This document shows, piece after piece, positions 26,938-36,316 of a stretch of 64,000 nt of DNA (its first letter is position 1; the number at the start of each line of letters is the position of its first letter). The translations under genes and the position numbers were made by a program. Location of the stretch: positions 1 to 64,000 of the forward strand of contig JAFLKN010000007.1 in assembly GCA_019163175.1 (NCBI GenBank), in the 5' to 3' direction. Below the pieces are notes generated by a model. That model saw only the letters and a program-made list of their open reading frames with translations. It did not search any database and was not told the DNA's origin. This DNA is from Prolixibacteraceae bacterium (GTDB lineage: Bacteria > Bacteroidota > Bacteroidia > Bacteroidales > Prolixibacteraceae).

Positions 26938-29934
26938 ATGAATCAGCAACGGATAAACAATTGGGCCGGATGGGCCGTTTTCTGCATTTCTCTTTTCGTT
27001 TATGTTTTAACCCTCGAACCAACGCTCAGCTTATGGGATTGTGGTGAATTTCTGGTATCTGCCTATAAACTGGAAATTAACCACTCGCCGGGAGCACCAT
27101 TGTTTATGCTTCTTGGGCGGGTCTTTTCTCTATTCAGTTTTGGTGATCCAACAAAGGCTGCCTATACCATAAATCTAGTTTCGGCAGTTTCCAGTGCTGC
27201 AACTATATTGTTTTTATTTTGGACTCTTGTATGGCTGGTTGCTAAAATGGAGCAAAAACAAGAAAGGTCATTTCCAATGCTTCTGAAATTCGGAGCAGCA
27301 GCTATTGGCGCTTTGTCGTTTGCCTTTACCGACTCATTCTGGTTTTCAGCAGTTGAAGCCGAAGTTTATGCCCTTTCTTCGTTGTTCAGTGCCATTATTC
27401 TTTGGGCGGCAACCCGATGGGAACGCGAAGCTGATGTGTCCGATTCTTCACGATGGATCATACTTATTTTCTTTCTGGTTGGACTATCCATCGGCGCACA
27501 TTTACTGAATTTACTGGTAATTCCATCAGTTGGTCTGATTATCTATTTCCGGAAATACAAGTATTCGCTGAAAGGATTGTTCGCCGCCCTTATCATCAGC
27601 GGAATTGGAATTATTGCCCTACTCAAAATCGTAATTCCCGGAATTCTTGATATCTCCAAAAATCTGGAACTGCTCTTTGTCAACGAACTTCATTTGCCAA
27701 TTCATTCGGGATTGTTTACCTACATTATTTTGCTGACAGGCGCAATAATAGCAGGACTGTTTTACACGCATCGCAAACAAATGCCTAAGCTAAACCTTGC
27801 CATTTTATGCCTGACATTTCTTCTGATTGGCTATACTTCGTATGTTGCAACTATCGTTCGTGCTTCGGCAGGTGTGCCAATTAATCAGGGTAATCCGGAA
27901 ACCACATTCAGTCTTTTGAATTACCTGAACCGGGAGCAATATGGTACTCGACCAATTTTGTACGGAGCAAATTTCGGCTCAGTCGTTACAGGCTATGAAG
28001 ACCGAAATACATGGATTGCCTCAAACAGAAAATACATCAAAAGCCAGTTAAATCCGGATATTCAATACGATGAAAATACCATTGGATTTTTCCCTCGCAT
28101 GCACAGCAACGATCCGGAACACATGGAATCATATAAAAACTGGGTCGATATAAAAGGACGGAAGATTCCGGTTCAGGATGAGGAAGGGAAATTGACCAAT
28201 ACCATCATTCCAACCTTTCAGGAGAACGTTTCCTTCTTCATGAAATATCAGCTTGGGTTTATGTACCTCCGCTATTTTATGTGGAATTTTGTTGGTCGCC
28301 AAAACGACATTCAGGGATCTGGTGGGATAACAAACGGAAACTGGCAATCGGGAATTTCCTTTATCGACGAACAGATTGCCGGGCCTCAAAAGAATCTACC
28401 TTCAGCTGCAAAAGAAAACAAAGGCCGAAACTCGTATTATTTTTTACCCTTGCTGCTCGGCATTTTGGGTATATTTTTCCAATACAAAAACGACAGGCAG
28501 AACTTTTTAAGCACCGGTTTGCTCTTCTTCCTGATGAGTTTTGCGCTGGTAGTTTACCTCAACGAAATACCAAACACTCCCCGCGAACGCGATTACGTTT
28601 ATGTTGGTTCATTCTACGTTTTCTGCATCTGGATTGGCTTGGGCGTTTTATCCATTTTCAGCCAATTTCAGAAATTACTGAAAGAAAGAGTGGCAATAAT
28701 CTCAGCATTAACTTTTGGTTTGGTGGCCTCTCCTATTTTGCTGCTGGCACAAAATTACGATGACCACAATCGTGCGGGCAGGTATTCGGCTCGCGATTTA
28801 GCACGAAACTATCTGGAATCCTGCGAAAAAGATGCAATCCTGTTTACCCATGCCGACAACGATACCTATCCGTTGTGGTACTGCCAGGAAGTCGAAGGAA
28901 TCCGACGCGACGTCCGGGTAGTAGTGATGCCATATTTGCAGGCAGAATGGTACATTCAGCAATTACAGCGCAAGATGTATCAGAATGAAGCACTAAAAAT
29001 GACTATTCCGCTGGAAAAATACCAATCCGGAAAAGTTGATTACGTGTATGTTGTGCCGAAAATTGAAACCGAACAATCACTAACCGATATTCTTGAATTT
29101 GTGGCCAGTGACTCATCAAAAACTAAACTCGCGGTGGAAAACCGGGAGCAAATCAGCTACATTCCTGTTGACAAAATGAGATTGGAAATGATCGGGAAAG
29201 AGCCCATTCATCTGGAATTGAAGCAACGTGCCATCAACAAAGGCGACCTGGCATTCTGGGATATTATCGCATCAAACAAAGGGAAACGCCCGGTTTGTTT
29301 CACCTCGTGGGTCGATCCGGAGGAGCATGGTTTGAAAAACAACCTGATTTTTGATGGACTGATTTTTAGGCTAACCGATCAAAAGACAGACAGCAATTCG
29401 GTGCTCGACATGGGGAAAGTTGAAACGGAAAAACTATACACCAACCTGATGCAAAAATGCAATTGGGACAATCTGGCTAATCCTGCTGTTTATTTCGACT
29501 GGCACCACCGCCGGATGCTGGCCAGTATGCAAATACGCAACGCTTTTTACCGCCTGGCAAAAAGTTTGACCGACGAAAAACAAACCACCAAAGCCATTGA
29601 AGTGCTGAAAAAAGCAGAACAGACAGTCAGTTTAAAACTCTGGCCCGTCGATTATCAAAGCATCCTGATGGCCCAACTTTATGCGGGTAACGGTAAAAAG
29701 CAATTGGGAGAGAACCGGTTCCGAGAATTGGCTTCGTCGCTCGAAGAAGGTCTGGCCTACTATTCCGGATTTGATGCACATCAGAAAAAGTCTGTTCAGG
29801 AGGAAGCAGGATATCAATTGTCGCTGTATAATGAACTAATTAAACAGGCTGAAGACACGCTTCCGGAGTCGGAGTTGAAAGAAATGAAGCAAAAACTGAT
29901 GCAGTTTGTCGACAAATTAGACGGCGATTCTTGA
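26938..29934 (+). CDS. DUF2723 multi-pass membrane protein
   Basis: A 998-aa DUF2723 protein with about a dozen hydrophobic segments in the first 600 residues and a soluble C-terminal half. The defining start is LSLWDCGEFLVSAYKLEINH then SPGAPLFMLLGR. The FNEIPNTPRERDYVYVGSFY-like stretch (NEIPNTPRERDYVYVGSF) occurs near residue 543, and HADNDTYPLWYCQEVEGIRR near 638 opens the soluble part. The topology resembles GT-C protein glycosyltransferases that use lipid-linked sugars. An O-mannosyltransferase-like role has been suggested for the family; treat this as inference. The gene is large for the family but intact. Confidence 0.9.
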   Translation: MNQQRINNWAGWAVFCISLFVYVLTLEPTLSLWDCGEFLVSAYKLEINHSPGAPLFMLLGRVFSLFSFGDPTKAAYTINLVSAVSSAATILFLFWTLVWLVAKMEQKQERSFPMLLKFGAAAIGALSFAFTDSFWFSAVEAEVYALSSLFSAIILWAATRWEREADVSDSSRWIILIFFLVGLSIGAHLLNLLVIPSVGLIIYFRKYKYSLKGLFAALIISGIGIIALLKIVIPGILDISKNLELLFVNELHLPIHSGLFTYIILLTGAIIAGLFYTHRKQMPKLNLAILCLTFLLIGYTSYVATIVRASAGVPINQGNPETTFSLLNYLNREQYGTRPILYGANFGSVVTGYEDRNTWIASNRKYIKSQLNPDIQYDENTIGFFPRMHSNDPEHMESYKNWVDIKGRKIPVQDEEGKLTNTIIPTFQENVSFFMKYQLGFMYLRYFMWNFVGRQNDIQGSGGITNGNWQSGISFIDEQIAGPQKNLPSAAKENKGRNSYYFLPLLLGILGIFFQYKNDRQNFLSTGLLFFLMSFALVVYLNEIPNTPRERDYVYVGSFYVFCIWIGLGVLSIFSQFQKLLKERVAIISALTFGLVASPILLLAQNYDDHNRAGRYSARDLARNYLESCEKDAILFTHADNDTYPLWYCQEVEGIRRDVRVVVMPYLQAEWYIQQLQRKMYQNEALKMTIPLEKYQSGKVDYVYVVPKIETEQSLTDILEFVASDSSKTKLAVENREQISYIPVDKMRLEMIGKEPIHLELKQRAINKGDLAFWDIIASNKGKRPVCFTSWVDPEEHGLKNNLIFDGLIFRLTDQKTDSNSVLDMGKVETEKLYTNLMQKCNWDNLANPAVYFDWHHRRMLASMQIRNAFYRLAKSLTDEKQTTKAIEVLKKAEQTVSLKLWPVDYQSILMAQLYAGNGKKQLGENRFRELASSLEEGLAYYSGFDAHQKKSVQEEAGYQLSLYNELIKQAEDTLPESELKEMKQKLMQFVDKLDGDS

Positions 29935-30098
29935 CCATGAAAATTTGATGCGAAAATCAAACATTTTTAAAATACTCGAAAAAGGAAAGATAAAATCCGG
30001 GAGTCGCATCAAGGATTTATGAATGACCTACTTCAAGAATAATAGTGATTAAATGCAGTATTATTCTGGTGGCTTAAAACAATCGTTTGTTTTGGCGA

Positions 30099-30461
30099 TT
30101 AATTCAAGCTATCGGCACAGATGGAATCCAATGGCTGAATAAAAACGGTTGAATCGGCAACCAAAACCTTTTTAGTGAATAGACTATCAGCTGTTGTAAT
30201 TGTTCCATGATCAATACTTAATTGATTGTTCATGACCGAGAAGAATAGCACAACCGACACCAGCCCGGTTTTTAGTCCCAGACTTTGAACCGAAAAAATC
30301 CAGCCAAAGAAGCTTACAAATGAGTTTTGCTTAACTTTTGAGCTGCTGTTTTTCAGCAAAAAAGAATACATCAAGCGATCTTCAATAGCCTTGTCGGGTT
30401 CTCCAACCTGATCCTTCCGAAGAAGTTGTTCTAACCTTTGATCTTGATTCGTATTTTTCAT
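30099..30461 (-). CDS. Hypothetical single-pass membrane protein next to an ECF sigma gene
   Basis: A 120-aa protein with an N-terminal charged stretch (NQDQRLEQLLRKDQVGEPDKAIEDRLMYSFL) and one hydrophobic segment (LGLKTGLVSVVLFFSVM near residues 75-92), then a short C-terminal region. It lies 101 bases downstream of an ECF sigma factor on the same strand, the position and topology expected of an anti-sigma regulator. No ZAS/zinc motif is visible, so this role is only inferred. Confidence 0.6.
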   Translation of the reverse strand: MKNTNQDQRLEQLLRKDQVGEPDKAIEDRLMYSFLLKNSSSKVKQNSFVSFFGWIFSVQSLGLKTGLVSVVLFFSVMNNQLSIDHGTITTADSLFTKKVLVADSTVFIQPLDSICADSLN

Positions 30462-30562
30462 TTGTGTATAATTTGTTTTTTATTGCCAGATGGAACTCGC
30501 CATTGATAATCATGCGACTGTGTTAGATTATCTTTCATGGCTCGTTTCATGATATGCGATTT

Positions 30563-31168
30563 TTAAAATTCAATTTCATCCTTCAGGTACTCCAACTTTT
30601 CCGACAGCATTTTCTTTGCATAAAACAAACGCGATTTCACTGTTCCCTCCGGAAGGTCCAGAATTTCGGCCACTTCTTTAATCGGAAATCCTTCGCGATA
30701 CCGAAGCAAAAATGCAGAGCGATGTTCCTCGCCTAATTGATCGAGCGTTTGAAACACCTTTTCAATCAACTGTTCCGGTTCAATAGTATATTCATTGGGG
30801 TGATCGAATTTCTGATCAAGTGCCTGGTATTCCTGATATTCCTGCCGAACGCCACGACGTCGGTATTCGTTTTTACACATGTTATTGGCCACCGAATACA
30901 ACCAAGTTGCAAAAGGATATGCTGGTTTATAACTTTCAGGCTTTTCAATCAGCTTCATAAAAAGTTCCTGCAAAAAATCATTAGCCTGGTCAGCCGAATT
31001 ATTCAACATCCGGTAGAAATAATAATACATGCGATCTTTATACCGAAGGTAAAGTTCGCTGAATGCTGCCTGATCGCCCGAAACGATTTGCTGCATCAAC
31101 TCACTGTCGGTGTACACCTTATTTTTTCTACGGAATATCAATTCGACGACTTTTTTAATATTAGCCAA
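30563..31168 (-). CDS. ECF-type RNA polymerase sigma factor
   Basis: A 201-aa ECF sigma factor: region 2 (SELMQQIVSGDQAAFSELYLRYKDRMYYYFYRM), NDFLQELFMKLIEKPESY with the conserved aromatic segment FATWLYSVANNMCKNEYRR, and region 4 HTH (RYREGFPIKEVAEILDLPEGTVKSRLFYAKK). It would direct a stress or envelope regulon. The longest frame begins with TTG at 31168 and overlaps the DUF3098 gene by 31 bases; GTG 17 codons in (31117) gives a start just ahead of the conserved SELMQQ segment. ATG at 31096 would cut into region 2.1. Confidence 0.9.
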   Translation of the reverse strand: MANIKKVVELIFRRKNKVYTDSELMQQIVSGDQAAFSELYLRYKDRMYYYFYRMLNNSADQANDFLQELFMKLIEKPESYKPAYPFATWLYSVANNMCKNEYRRRGVRQEYQEYQALDQKFDHPNEYTIEPEQLIEKVFQTLDQLGEEHRSAFLLRYREGFPIKEVAEILDLPEGTVKSRLFYAKKMLSEKLEYLKDEIEF

Positions 31169-31350
31169 ATTAAGGCAACATATGAACTCATTACAATTAT
31201 CGGGGCCAAAGTTATCCGCCTGAAACTGAATATTTTTTCGTTAAAAACGTTCGGATCATTGGACCCTCCGCCACTCATTAAAATGAAACCCAAAGTTAGT
31301 AAACTGACGATCAGTACCAATCCGATATATTTCTTTTTCTGAAAGATCAT
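31138..31350 (-). CDS. DUF3098 small membrane protein
   Basis: A 70-aa two-helix membrane protein with the DUF3098 signature: KKYIGLVLIVSLLTLGFILM, then SGGGSNDPNVFNEKIFSFRR and ITLAPIIVMSSYVALIWLIL. The Gly-rich GGSxDPNVFN link and FSFRRITLAP are conserved in Bacteroidota. Function is unknown. Its 3' end overlaps the start of the ECF sigma reading frame by about 31 bases, so the two are coupled or the sigma start lies further in. Confidence 0.88.
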   Translation of the reverse strand: MIFQKKKYIGLVLIVSLLTLGFILMSGGGSNDPNVFNEKIFSFRRITLAPIIVMSSYVALIWLILKKSSN

Positions 31351-31400
31351 ACTTTTTTAGTTCCTGTACACGCCAAAAACAAAAGGTTCAGATCAACTCA

Positions 31401-31449
31401 AAAAAAATCGCCGCTCAAAGAGTGAATTCAACTCTTTAAACGGCGATTT
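31401..31449 (-). terminator. Terminator, minus strand
   Basis: Two nested stems, AAATCGCCG with CGGCGATTT and AAAGAGT with ACTCTTT. On the minus strand it ends in a run of T, so it terminates the 144-aa membrane gene upstream (31467-31901). Confidence 0.85.
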
Positions 31450-31466
31450 CTGTCAAATTGCAATTT

Positions 31467-31901
31467 CTAGAGCCTGCTCCAGGGTATTGCAGCAAGTATT
31501 ACAACCAACGAAATTGCGAAGAAAATAAAAGCCGTTTTAAATTTATTCCGGTCAACTTTAGCCTTTTTCGCTTTGGCCCGGCCAATATGCACCAGAACAA
31601 CAGCAATCAACATCATTGCAAAATGTTCAACTGCATAAAAGCGCAAATCGGCATCTTTCATCGCAGCACCAAAATCGCTTAGAGCAAGCGTAGTAATAGG
31701 ACTAATGAAAAAATAGAGCGCTAAACCAACCAATAATTGCAAGTCCATCAGCGAAGTAAAAACAACGCCCAAAATATTGTCAGTCTTTTTCCAGGACTGA
31801 TTTCCCAACCATCCGGCCAGATACTTAACTAAGGTAATAACTAAAACCACCAACAGTAACCAACGAAGGGTATTGTGTAAATGTAAAAAACCAATGTACA
31901 T
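31467..31901 (-). CDS. Four-helix membrane protein of unknown function
   Basis: A 144-aa membrane protein with four hydrophobic helices: LRWLLLVVLVITLVKYLAGW, VFTSLMDLQLLVGLALYFFI, FAMMLIAVVLVHIG and AFIFFAISLVVILAAIP. Conserved-looking histidines occur in LHLHNTLRW and VEHFAMM, which could bind haem or a metal, resembling the Cytb-like small membrane proteins of Bacteroidota; this is inference. It has its own terminator and no co-directional partner. Confidence 0.75.
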   Translation of the reverse strand: MYIGFLHLHNTLRWLLLVVLVITLVKYLAGWLGNQSWKKTDNILGVVFTSLMDLQLLVGLALYFFISPITTLALSDFGAAMKDADLRFYAVEHFAMMLIAVVLVHIGRAKAKKAKVDRNKFKTAFIFFAISLVVILAAIPWSRL

Positions 31902-32007
31902 GTCTCCTGAAATTAAATTGTTTTGATTCTAAACGATTGAAACTGGTTTTAGTTGAATACCAAATGAAATTTGCAAATTATTTAACGCTGATTAGATTGA
32001 TTTCACA

Positions 32008-33339
32008 CTAGAGCAAATCGCTGGCCAGTTCAGCCAGATAACTCCGTTCTCCTTTTAAAAGATTTACATGCGCAAAAATTTCATGATTCTTCATTTTCTC
32101 AGTCATATAAGCCAATCCGTTTGACTTCATATCGAGATAAGGCGAATCGATTTGCTGCAAGTCCCCGGTGAAAACCAGCTTAGTCCCCTCTCCTGCCCTT
32201 GTAATAATGGTTTTAATTTCGTGGGGAGTCAGGTTTTGAGCCTCATCGATGATAAAATAAGAATTCGACAAACTTCTGCCCCGGATATAAGCCAGTGGAG
32301 TAATAATCAAGCGTTCATCTTTCAGCAACTCTTCTATTTTTTGATATTCCATACTACGCGGATTGTAATTGTGCTTTATGACCGCAAGATTATCGAAAAG
32401 AGGCTGCATATAGGGATTAATTTTTTCCTGGGCATCGCCGGGTAAATAACCCAAATCGCGATTACTTAATGCCACAATGGGGCGTGCAAGCAAAATTTGC
32501 CCAAAGTTTTTGTGCTGTTCGAGTGCAGCTGCCAAAGCCAGAAGTGTTTTTCCGGTACCCGCCTTTCCTGTCAGCGCAACCAGTTTTATTTCCGGATTGA
32601 AAAGTGCATCAAGACTAAAGGTTTGTTCCGCATTCCGAGGCTTAATTCCGTATGCGGTCTTTTTCTCAACCCTGATCATTTTCTTCAGACCACCATCGTA
32701 TCGGCCCAAAACACTCGCTTTCGACGATTTAATTATGAAGTACTCATTAATTGCCGGAGTATCTTCCAATCCCATAACTTCCACCGGAAGCGAATTCTCG
32801 TTGTACAGTTTTTCAATCAGCGTGTCGTCAAAATTAGCCAATTCCGTCACACCCTTATTCAGAAATTGAATATCCTTCACCTTATCGTTGTAGTAATCTT
32901 CAGCCTGAATTTTTAATGATTTGGCTTTCATCCGAAGGTTAATATCCTTGGAAATCAAAATGGTTGGTCGGTCAGGAAATTTATGACCAATGTACATGGC
33001 AATGGCCAGAATACGGTGATCAGGAATATCTTCCCTGAAGGATTGTTTCATTTCTTCCGGAATGGGTTTGCCTGTTTCAATAATCAGCTTTCCTTTATCC
33101 GGACCAAGTTTTATTCCACCATTGAACAGCTTATCGCCAACAATTTCATCCAGTTCACGCACAAACTCGCGGGCCTGAAAATTAATCGGGTCGTTTCCCC
33201 GCTTAAATTTATCTAATTCTTCGAGTACGGTTATCGGAATTACAATATCATTATCCTGAAACTGGTAAATACTGGTATGATCGTGAAGGATTACATTGGT
33301 ATCCAACACGAAAATTTTGGTAATTTTTTTCCTTGCCAT
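32008..33339 (-). CDS. PhoH-family ATPase with N-terminal PIN domain
   Basis: A 443-aa PIN-PhoH protein. Residues 1-150 form a PIN ribonuclease domain (IFVLDTNVILHDHTS, ITVLEELDKFKRG, ILISKDINLRMKAK, with acidic residues at the active site). Residues about 215-443 are PhoH: Walker A TGKAGTGKTLLALAAAL near 255, FIIDEAQNLTPHEIKTI near 362 and FTGDLQQIDSP. Such PhoH2-type enzymes unwind and cleave RNA in vitro. The start is at ATG 33339, with an upstream gap of 122 bases to the divergent folC gene. Confidence 0.95.
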   Translation of the reverse strand: MARKKITKIFVLDTNVILHDHTSIYQFQDNDIVIPITVLEELDKFKRGNDPINFQAREFVRELDEIVGDKLFNGGIKLGPDKGKLIIETGKPIPEEMKQSFREDIPDHRILAIAMYIGHKFPDRPTILISKDINLRMKAKSLKIQAEDYYNDKVKDIQFLNKGVTELANFDDTLIEKLYNENSLPVEVMGLEDTPAINEYFIIKSSKASVLGRYDGGLKKMIRVEKKTAYGIKPRNAEQTFSLDALFNPEIKLVALTGKAGTGKTLLALAAALEQHKNFGQILLARPIVALSNRDLGYLPGDAQEKINPYMQPLFDNLAVIKHNYNPRSMEYQKIEELLKDERLIITPLAYIRGRSLSNSYFIIDEAQNLTPHEIKTIITRAGEGTKLVFTGDLQQIDSPYLDMKSNGLAYMTEKMKNHEIFAHVNLLKGERSYLAELASDLL

Positions 33340-33461
33340 CTCCGTTATCTTTAAGGTTTCCCTAAATTTAGAAAAATTAGGATGTAATAATCCCGATTGA
33401 GCCTTTAAATTCTCAATTTTACCGTTCTATTTTTTAACCAGTGTTCATAAGTTTTTTACTC

Positions 33462-34760
33462 ATGACAAGCTATCAGGAAGTACTTGATTTCTTATACAGC
33501 CAGCTACCTATGTTTCAACGCACTGGCCCGGCTGCCTACAAAGATAACCTGGACAATACCATCCGTCTGGATGCAATGTTCGGGCACCCGCATCGCACGT
33601 TTAAAACCATTCATGTTGCCGGAACCAATGGTAAAGGTTCTGTTTCGCACATGCTGGCATCGGTTTTTCAGGAAGCCGGATATAAAACAGGGCTATATAC
33701 CTCGCCTCATTTGAAAGATTTCAGGGAACGAATTAAGGTAAATGGTGAAATGATCGAAGAAAATTCCGTGATCCGATTCACCAATCTATACCTCGAAAAG
33801 AATAAAACCGAAAAGCTTGAGCCTTCATTTTTCGAGCTTACCGTATCCATGGCTTTCGACTACTTCCGGACAAGCGAAGTTGACATTGCAGTTATTGAAG
33901 TTGGACTTGGTGGACGACTCGATTCAACAAACATCATCACTCCTGAAGTATCGGTTATAACCAACATTAGTTTCGACCACATGTCGCTCCTGGGAAATAC
34001 CTTGTCCAAAATTGCTGCTGAAAAAGCTGGCATCATCAAAAAAGACATCCCCGTAGTTGTTGGCGAATCATCCCCCGAAACAAATCCAGTTTTTGAAGAG
34101 TTTGCAAAGAACGTACAGACTTCGCTTGTCTTTGCCGATCAGGAATATCGGGCTGATTATTCCATGCTGACTATTGACGGGAAACAAAGTCTGAATATCC
34201 GGAAAAATGAAACCCTGATTTATCCTGACTTGCAGGTAGACCTGACAGGTATTTATCAGCGCCATAACGTTCCGACAGTTTTAAAAGCCATTGATTGTTT
34301 GAATGCAAAGGGGTGGAACATTTCGGAGAAGCTAGTCAGAGAGGGATTAAAAAATACGATTAAGAATACCGGTTTAATGGGACGCTGGCAAATAATCGGT
34401 ACCAATCCGTTAACGGTGTGCGACACGGGGCACAATCCGGCAGGCATCAGGTTCGTGGTTGAACAAATCAATCAAACGGCCTGGAAAGCCTTGCACATGA
34501 TAATTGGCATGGTAAATGATAAAGATCAGGATGAGGTTTTAGCCTTACTTCCAACCGATGCGCAGTATTACTTCACCAAAGCCAGCATTCCCCGTGCAGC
34601 CAATCCCGAAGAGCTGGCAGAAAAAGCAGCCCGCTTTGGATTGAAAGGAAATTGCTACCCTACTGTTCGTGAGGCACTTTCTGCAGCCCTCACCAATGCT
34701 GATAAAAACGATATGATATTTGTTGGAGGAAGCACATTTGTTGTGGCTGAAATTTTGTAA
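33462..34760 (+). CDS. folC: Bifunctional folylpolyglutamate/dihydrofolate synthase
   Basis: A 432-aa FolC that joins glutamate to dihydropteroate and then to folates. Motifs are the ATP loop VAGTNGKGSV at residues 53-61, YTSPHLKDFRERIKVNGE, GGRLDSTNIITPEVSVITN, the LMGRWQ segment and VCDTGHNPAGI in the C-terminal domain. The length fits bacterial FolC. ATG at 33462 begins where homology begins; GTG at 33441 is the earlier alternative. Transcription is divergent from phoH. Confidence 0.93.
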   Translation: MTSYQEVLDFLYSQLPMFQRTGPAAYKDNLDNTIRLDAMFGHPHRTFKTIHVAGTNGKGSVSHMLASVFQEAGYKTGLYTSPHLKDFRERIKVNGEMIEENSVIRFTNLYLEKNKTEKLEPSFFELTVSMAFDYFRTSEVDIAVIEVGLGGRLDSTNIITPEVSVITNISFDHMSLLGNTLSKIAAEKAGIIKKDIPVVVGESSPETNPVFEEFAKNVQTSLVFADQEYRADYSMLTIDGKQSLNIRKNETLIYPDLQVDLTGIYQRHNVPTVLKAIDCLNAKGWNISEKLVREGLKNTIKNTGLMGRWQIIGTNPLTVCDTGHNPAGIRFVVEQINQTAWKALHMIIGMVNDKDQDEVLALLPTDAQYYFTKASIPRAANPEELAEKAARFGLKGNCYPTVREALSAALTNADKNDMIFVGGSTFVVAEIL

Positions 34761-34778
34761 GATTTTTTAATTATTTTG

Positions 34779-34809
34779 TTTGCAGATTTCAAAAAGCAGT
34801 ATATCTTTG
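34779..34809 (+). promoter_or_regulatory. Promoter of tRNA-Val
   Basis: TTTG (34779-34782), exactly 19 bases, then TATCTTTG (34802-34809): a perfect match to the Bacteroidota -33/-7 consensus. It lies 42 bases upstream of the mature tRNA 5' end. This is the best evidence in the window for the sigma-ABfr-type promoter architecture. Confidence 0.8.
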
Positions 34810-34851
34810 CAACGCTTTAAAAAACAAAGCGCGTTCACCAAACAACAAAAA

Positions 34852-34926
34852 GGGCGATTAGCTCAGCTGGTTCAGAGCATCTGGTTTACACCCAGAGGGT
34901 CGGCGGTTCGAATCCGTCATCGCCCA
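34852..34926 (+). tRNA. tRNA-Val (UAC anticodon)
   Basis: A 75-nt cloverleaf. The acceptor stem pairs GGGCGAT with ATCGCCC, discriminator A. The D stem is GCTC/GAGC, the anticodon arm is TCTGG-TTTACAC-CCAGA giving anticodon TAC, and the T arm is GGCGG-TTCGAAT-CCGTC. CCA is not encoded. It has its own promoter and terminator and marks the left edge of the polysaccharide locus. Confidence 0.95.
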
Positions 34927-34931
34927 CGTAA

Positions 34932-34963
34932 AAGAGGATAACAAAAGTTGTCCTCTTTTTTTG
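34932..34963 (+). terminator. Terminator after tRNA-Val
   Basis: AAGAGGATAAC and GTTGTCCTCTT form an 11-bp stem (one G-T) around AAAA, followed by a T-run. Confidence 0.88.
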
Positions 34964-35012
34964 TTTTAATACCTCGTCGAACAACATCCGACCATGACAT
35001 TCCACCTGCAAC

Positions 35013-35160
35013 CGTCATTGCGAATGCAGCGGAGCGGAATGAAGCAATCTGTTTTTTATTTCATGTCATTCGTCATTGCGACCGCGAGGAACGTGGCGGG
35101 AAGCAATCTCTTATGCGAAGTGTTTGCTTCGTTTCATTTCATTCCACTCGCAATGACACG
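35013..35160. repeat. CGTCATTGCGA repeat cluster between tRNA-Val and the polysaccharide locus
   Basis: A forward element CGTCATTGCGAA to AAGCAATCTG (35013-35052) is followed by CGTCATTGCGACCGCGAGG to ACTCGCAATGAC (35071-35157), whose ends are inverted repeats. A related GTCGCCCTGTCGCTC stretch lies just after, at 35173-35205. The rest of the 34964-35578 gap holds no convincing gene. Confidence 0.85.
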
Positions 35161-35578
35161 TTGTTGTAGAGTTGTCGCCCTGTCGCTCATTCACCCTGTC
35201 GTTCCTATTAAGATTACACTTCAATTGCTTCTTCCTTTTTGCAAATACGGCTATTTCATCACCGAAAAACAGAGGTTTCGTATAAAATATCAGCCTGTTC
35301 ATACATTTTCCTGTTTATTTCACTGCAAAAAGATACAATCAAAACAATATTGAGTTATTTTTATACTCATTATTTTAGCCAAAAATCAACTAACTTAGCA
35401 AATCGACTGGTATTGGTTCGATTTACAGCTTCGATACAATGCTCATACAATTTCTGTGACTGAGGAGGCGAAGCTGCGAAAGCCTACCACGAAATCACCG
35501 ATTTACAAGTCTCCTTATACCGCGTTTTATCCCGACAATTCCAACAGAAACTTCAGGAATTCTCTTTTTTCTCAATAT

Positions 35579-36106
35579 ATGATTGAAAGTTTAATCACAT
35601 CTAAAACCCGAATCAAACTCTTACTCAGATTCTTTTTGAATAGTCAAACCACAAGTTACCTCAGAGGACTGGAAAGCGAATTTGGCGAATCAACCAATTC
35701 AATCCGGATGGAATTAAATAAGATGGAGAGTGCCGGATTGCTCAATTCGACCTTAGAAGGCAATAAAAAATTGTTTTATGCGAATACCAGCCATCCGCTC
35801 TTCGACGACATTCACAGCATCCTGAAAAAATTTGTGGGCATTGACCAAATCATCGATAAAATTACAAGTCAGATTGGCAATCTTGAGGCTGCGTACCTCA
35901 TTGGAGAATTTGCTTCCGGAAATGATTCTCCCATTATAAATATGACTCTGGTTGGCGACAACATTGACCAGACCTATGTGGATTCGCTGGTAGCAAGAAC
36001 GGAAAATTTCATCAGCCGCAAAATTCAATATCGGATTCTCAGCCACGAAGAAATGACACAACTCTCCCTAAATAAGCCGGTATTTTTAATTTGGAAAAAA
36101 GAATAG
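35579..36106 (+). CDS. ArsR-like winged-helix regulator of the polysaccharide locus
   Basis: A 175-aa protein with an N-terminal winged helix: SLITSKTRIKLLLRFFLN, YLRGLESEFGESTNSIRMEL as the recognition helix region, and a wing EGNKKLFYANTSHPLF. Then comes a nucleotidyltransferase-like C-terminal domain (NLEAAYLIGEFASGNDSPI, INMTLVGDNID). This two-domain regulator typically opens capsule/exopolysaccharide loci in Bacteroidota. The frame reaches back to GTG at 35456, but the first 41 codons are unlike the family; ATG at 35579 (MIESLITSK) is chosen. A 210-base AT-rich gap follows before the export genes. Confidence 0.82.
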   Translation: MIESLITSKTRIKLLLRFFLNSQTTSYLRGLESEFGESTNSIRMELNKMESAGLLNSTLEGNKKLFYANTSHPLFDDIHSILKKFVGIDQIIDKITSQIGNLEAAYLIGEFASGNDSPIINMTLVGDNIDQTYVDSLVARTENFISRKIQYRILSHEEMTQLSLNKPVFLIWKKE

Positions 36107-36316
36107 GTAGTATAAACACTGAAAGAAACTGTTTAAACGTTGAGAATGATAGTTTTGAAATTAAATTTTAACAGTCTCTAAATCAACAATACAATAAATC
36201 CGTAAATTTTAATTACAAACTGATAAATAGAAATCGAAATAAATACGATATTCGTTCTTTCTAAGTACACCCGTTAACATCAGTATCAATTTATCCTTTC
36301 ATTAACATATACAGGC

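Noticed and set aside
35456-35578. N-terminal extension of the ArsR-like regulator from GTG
   Set aside because: The 41 codons do not resemble the family and start next to repeat-rich DNA.
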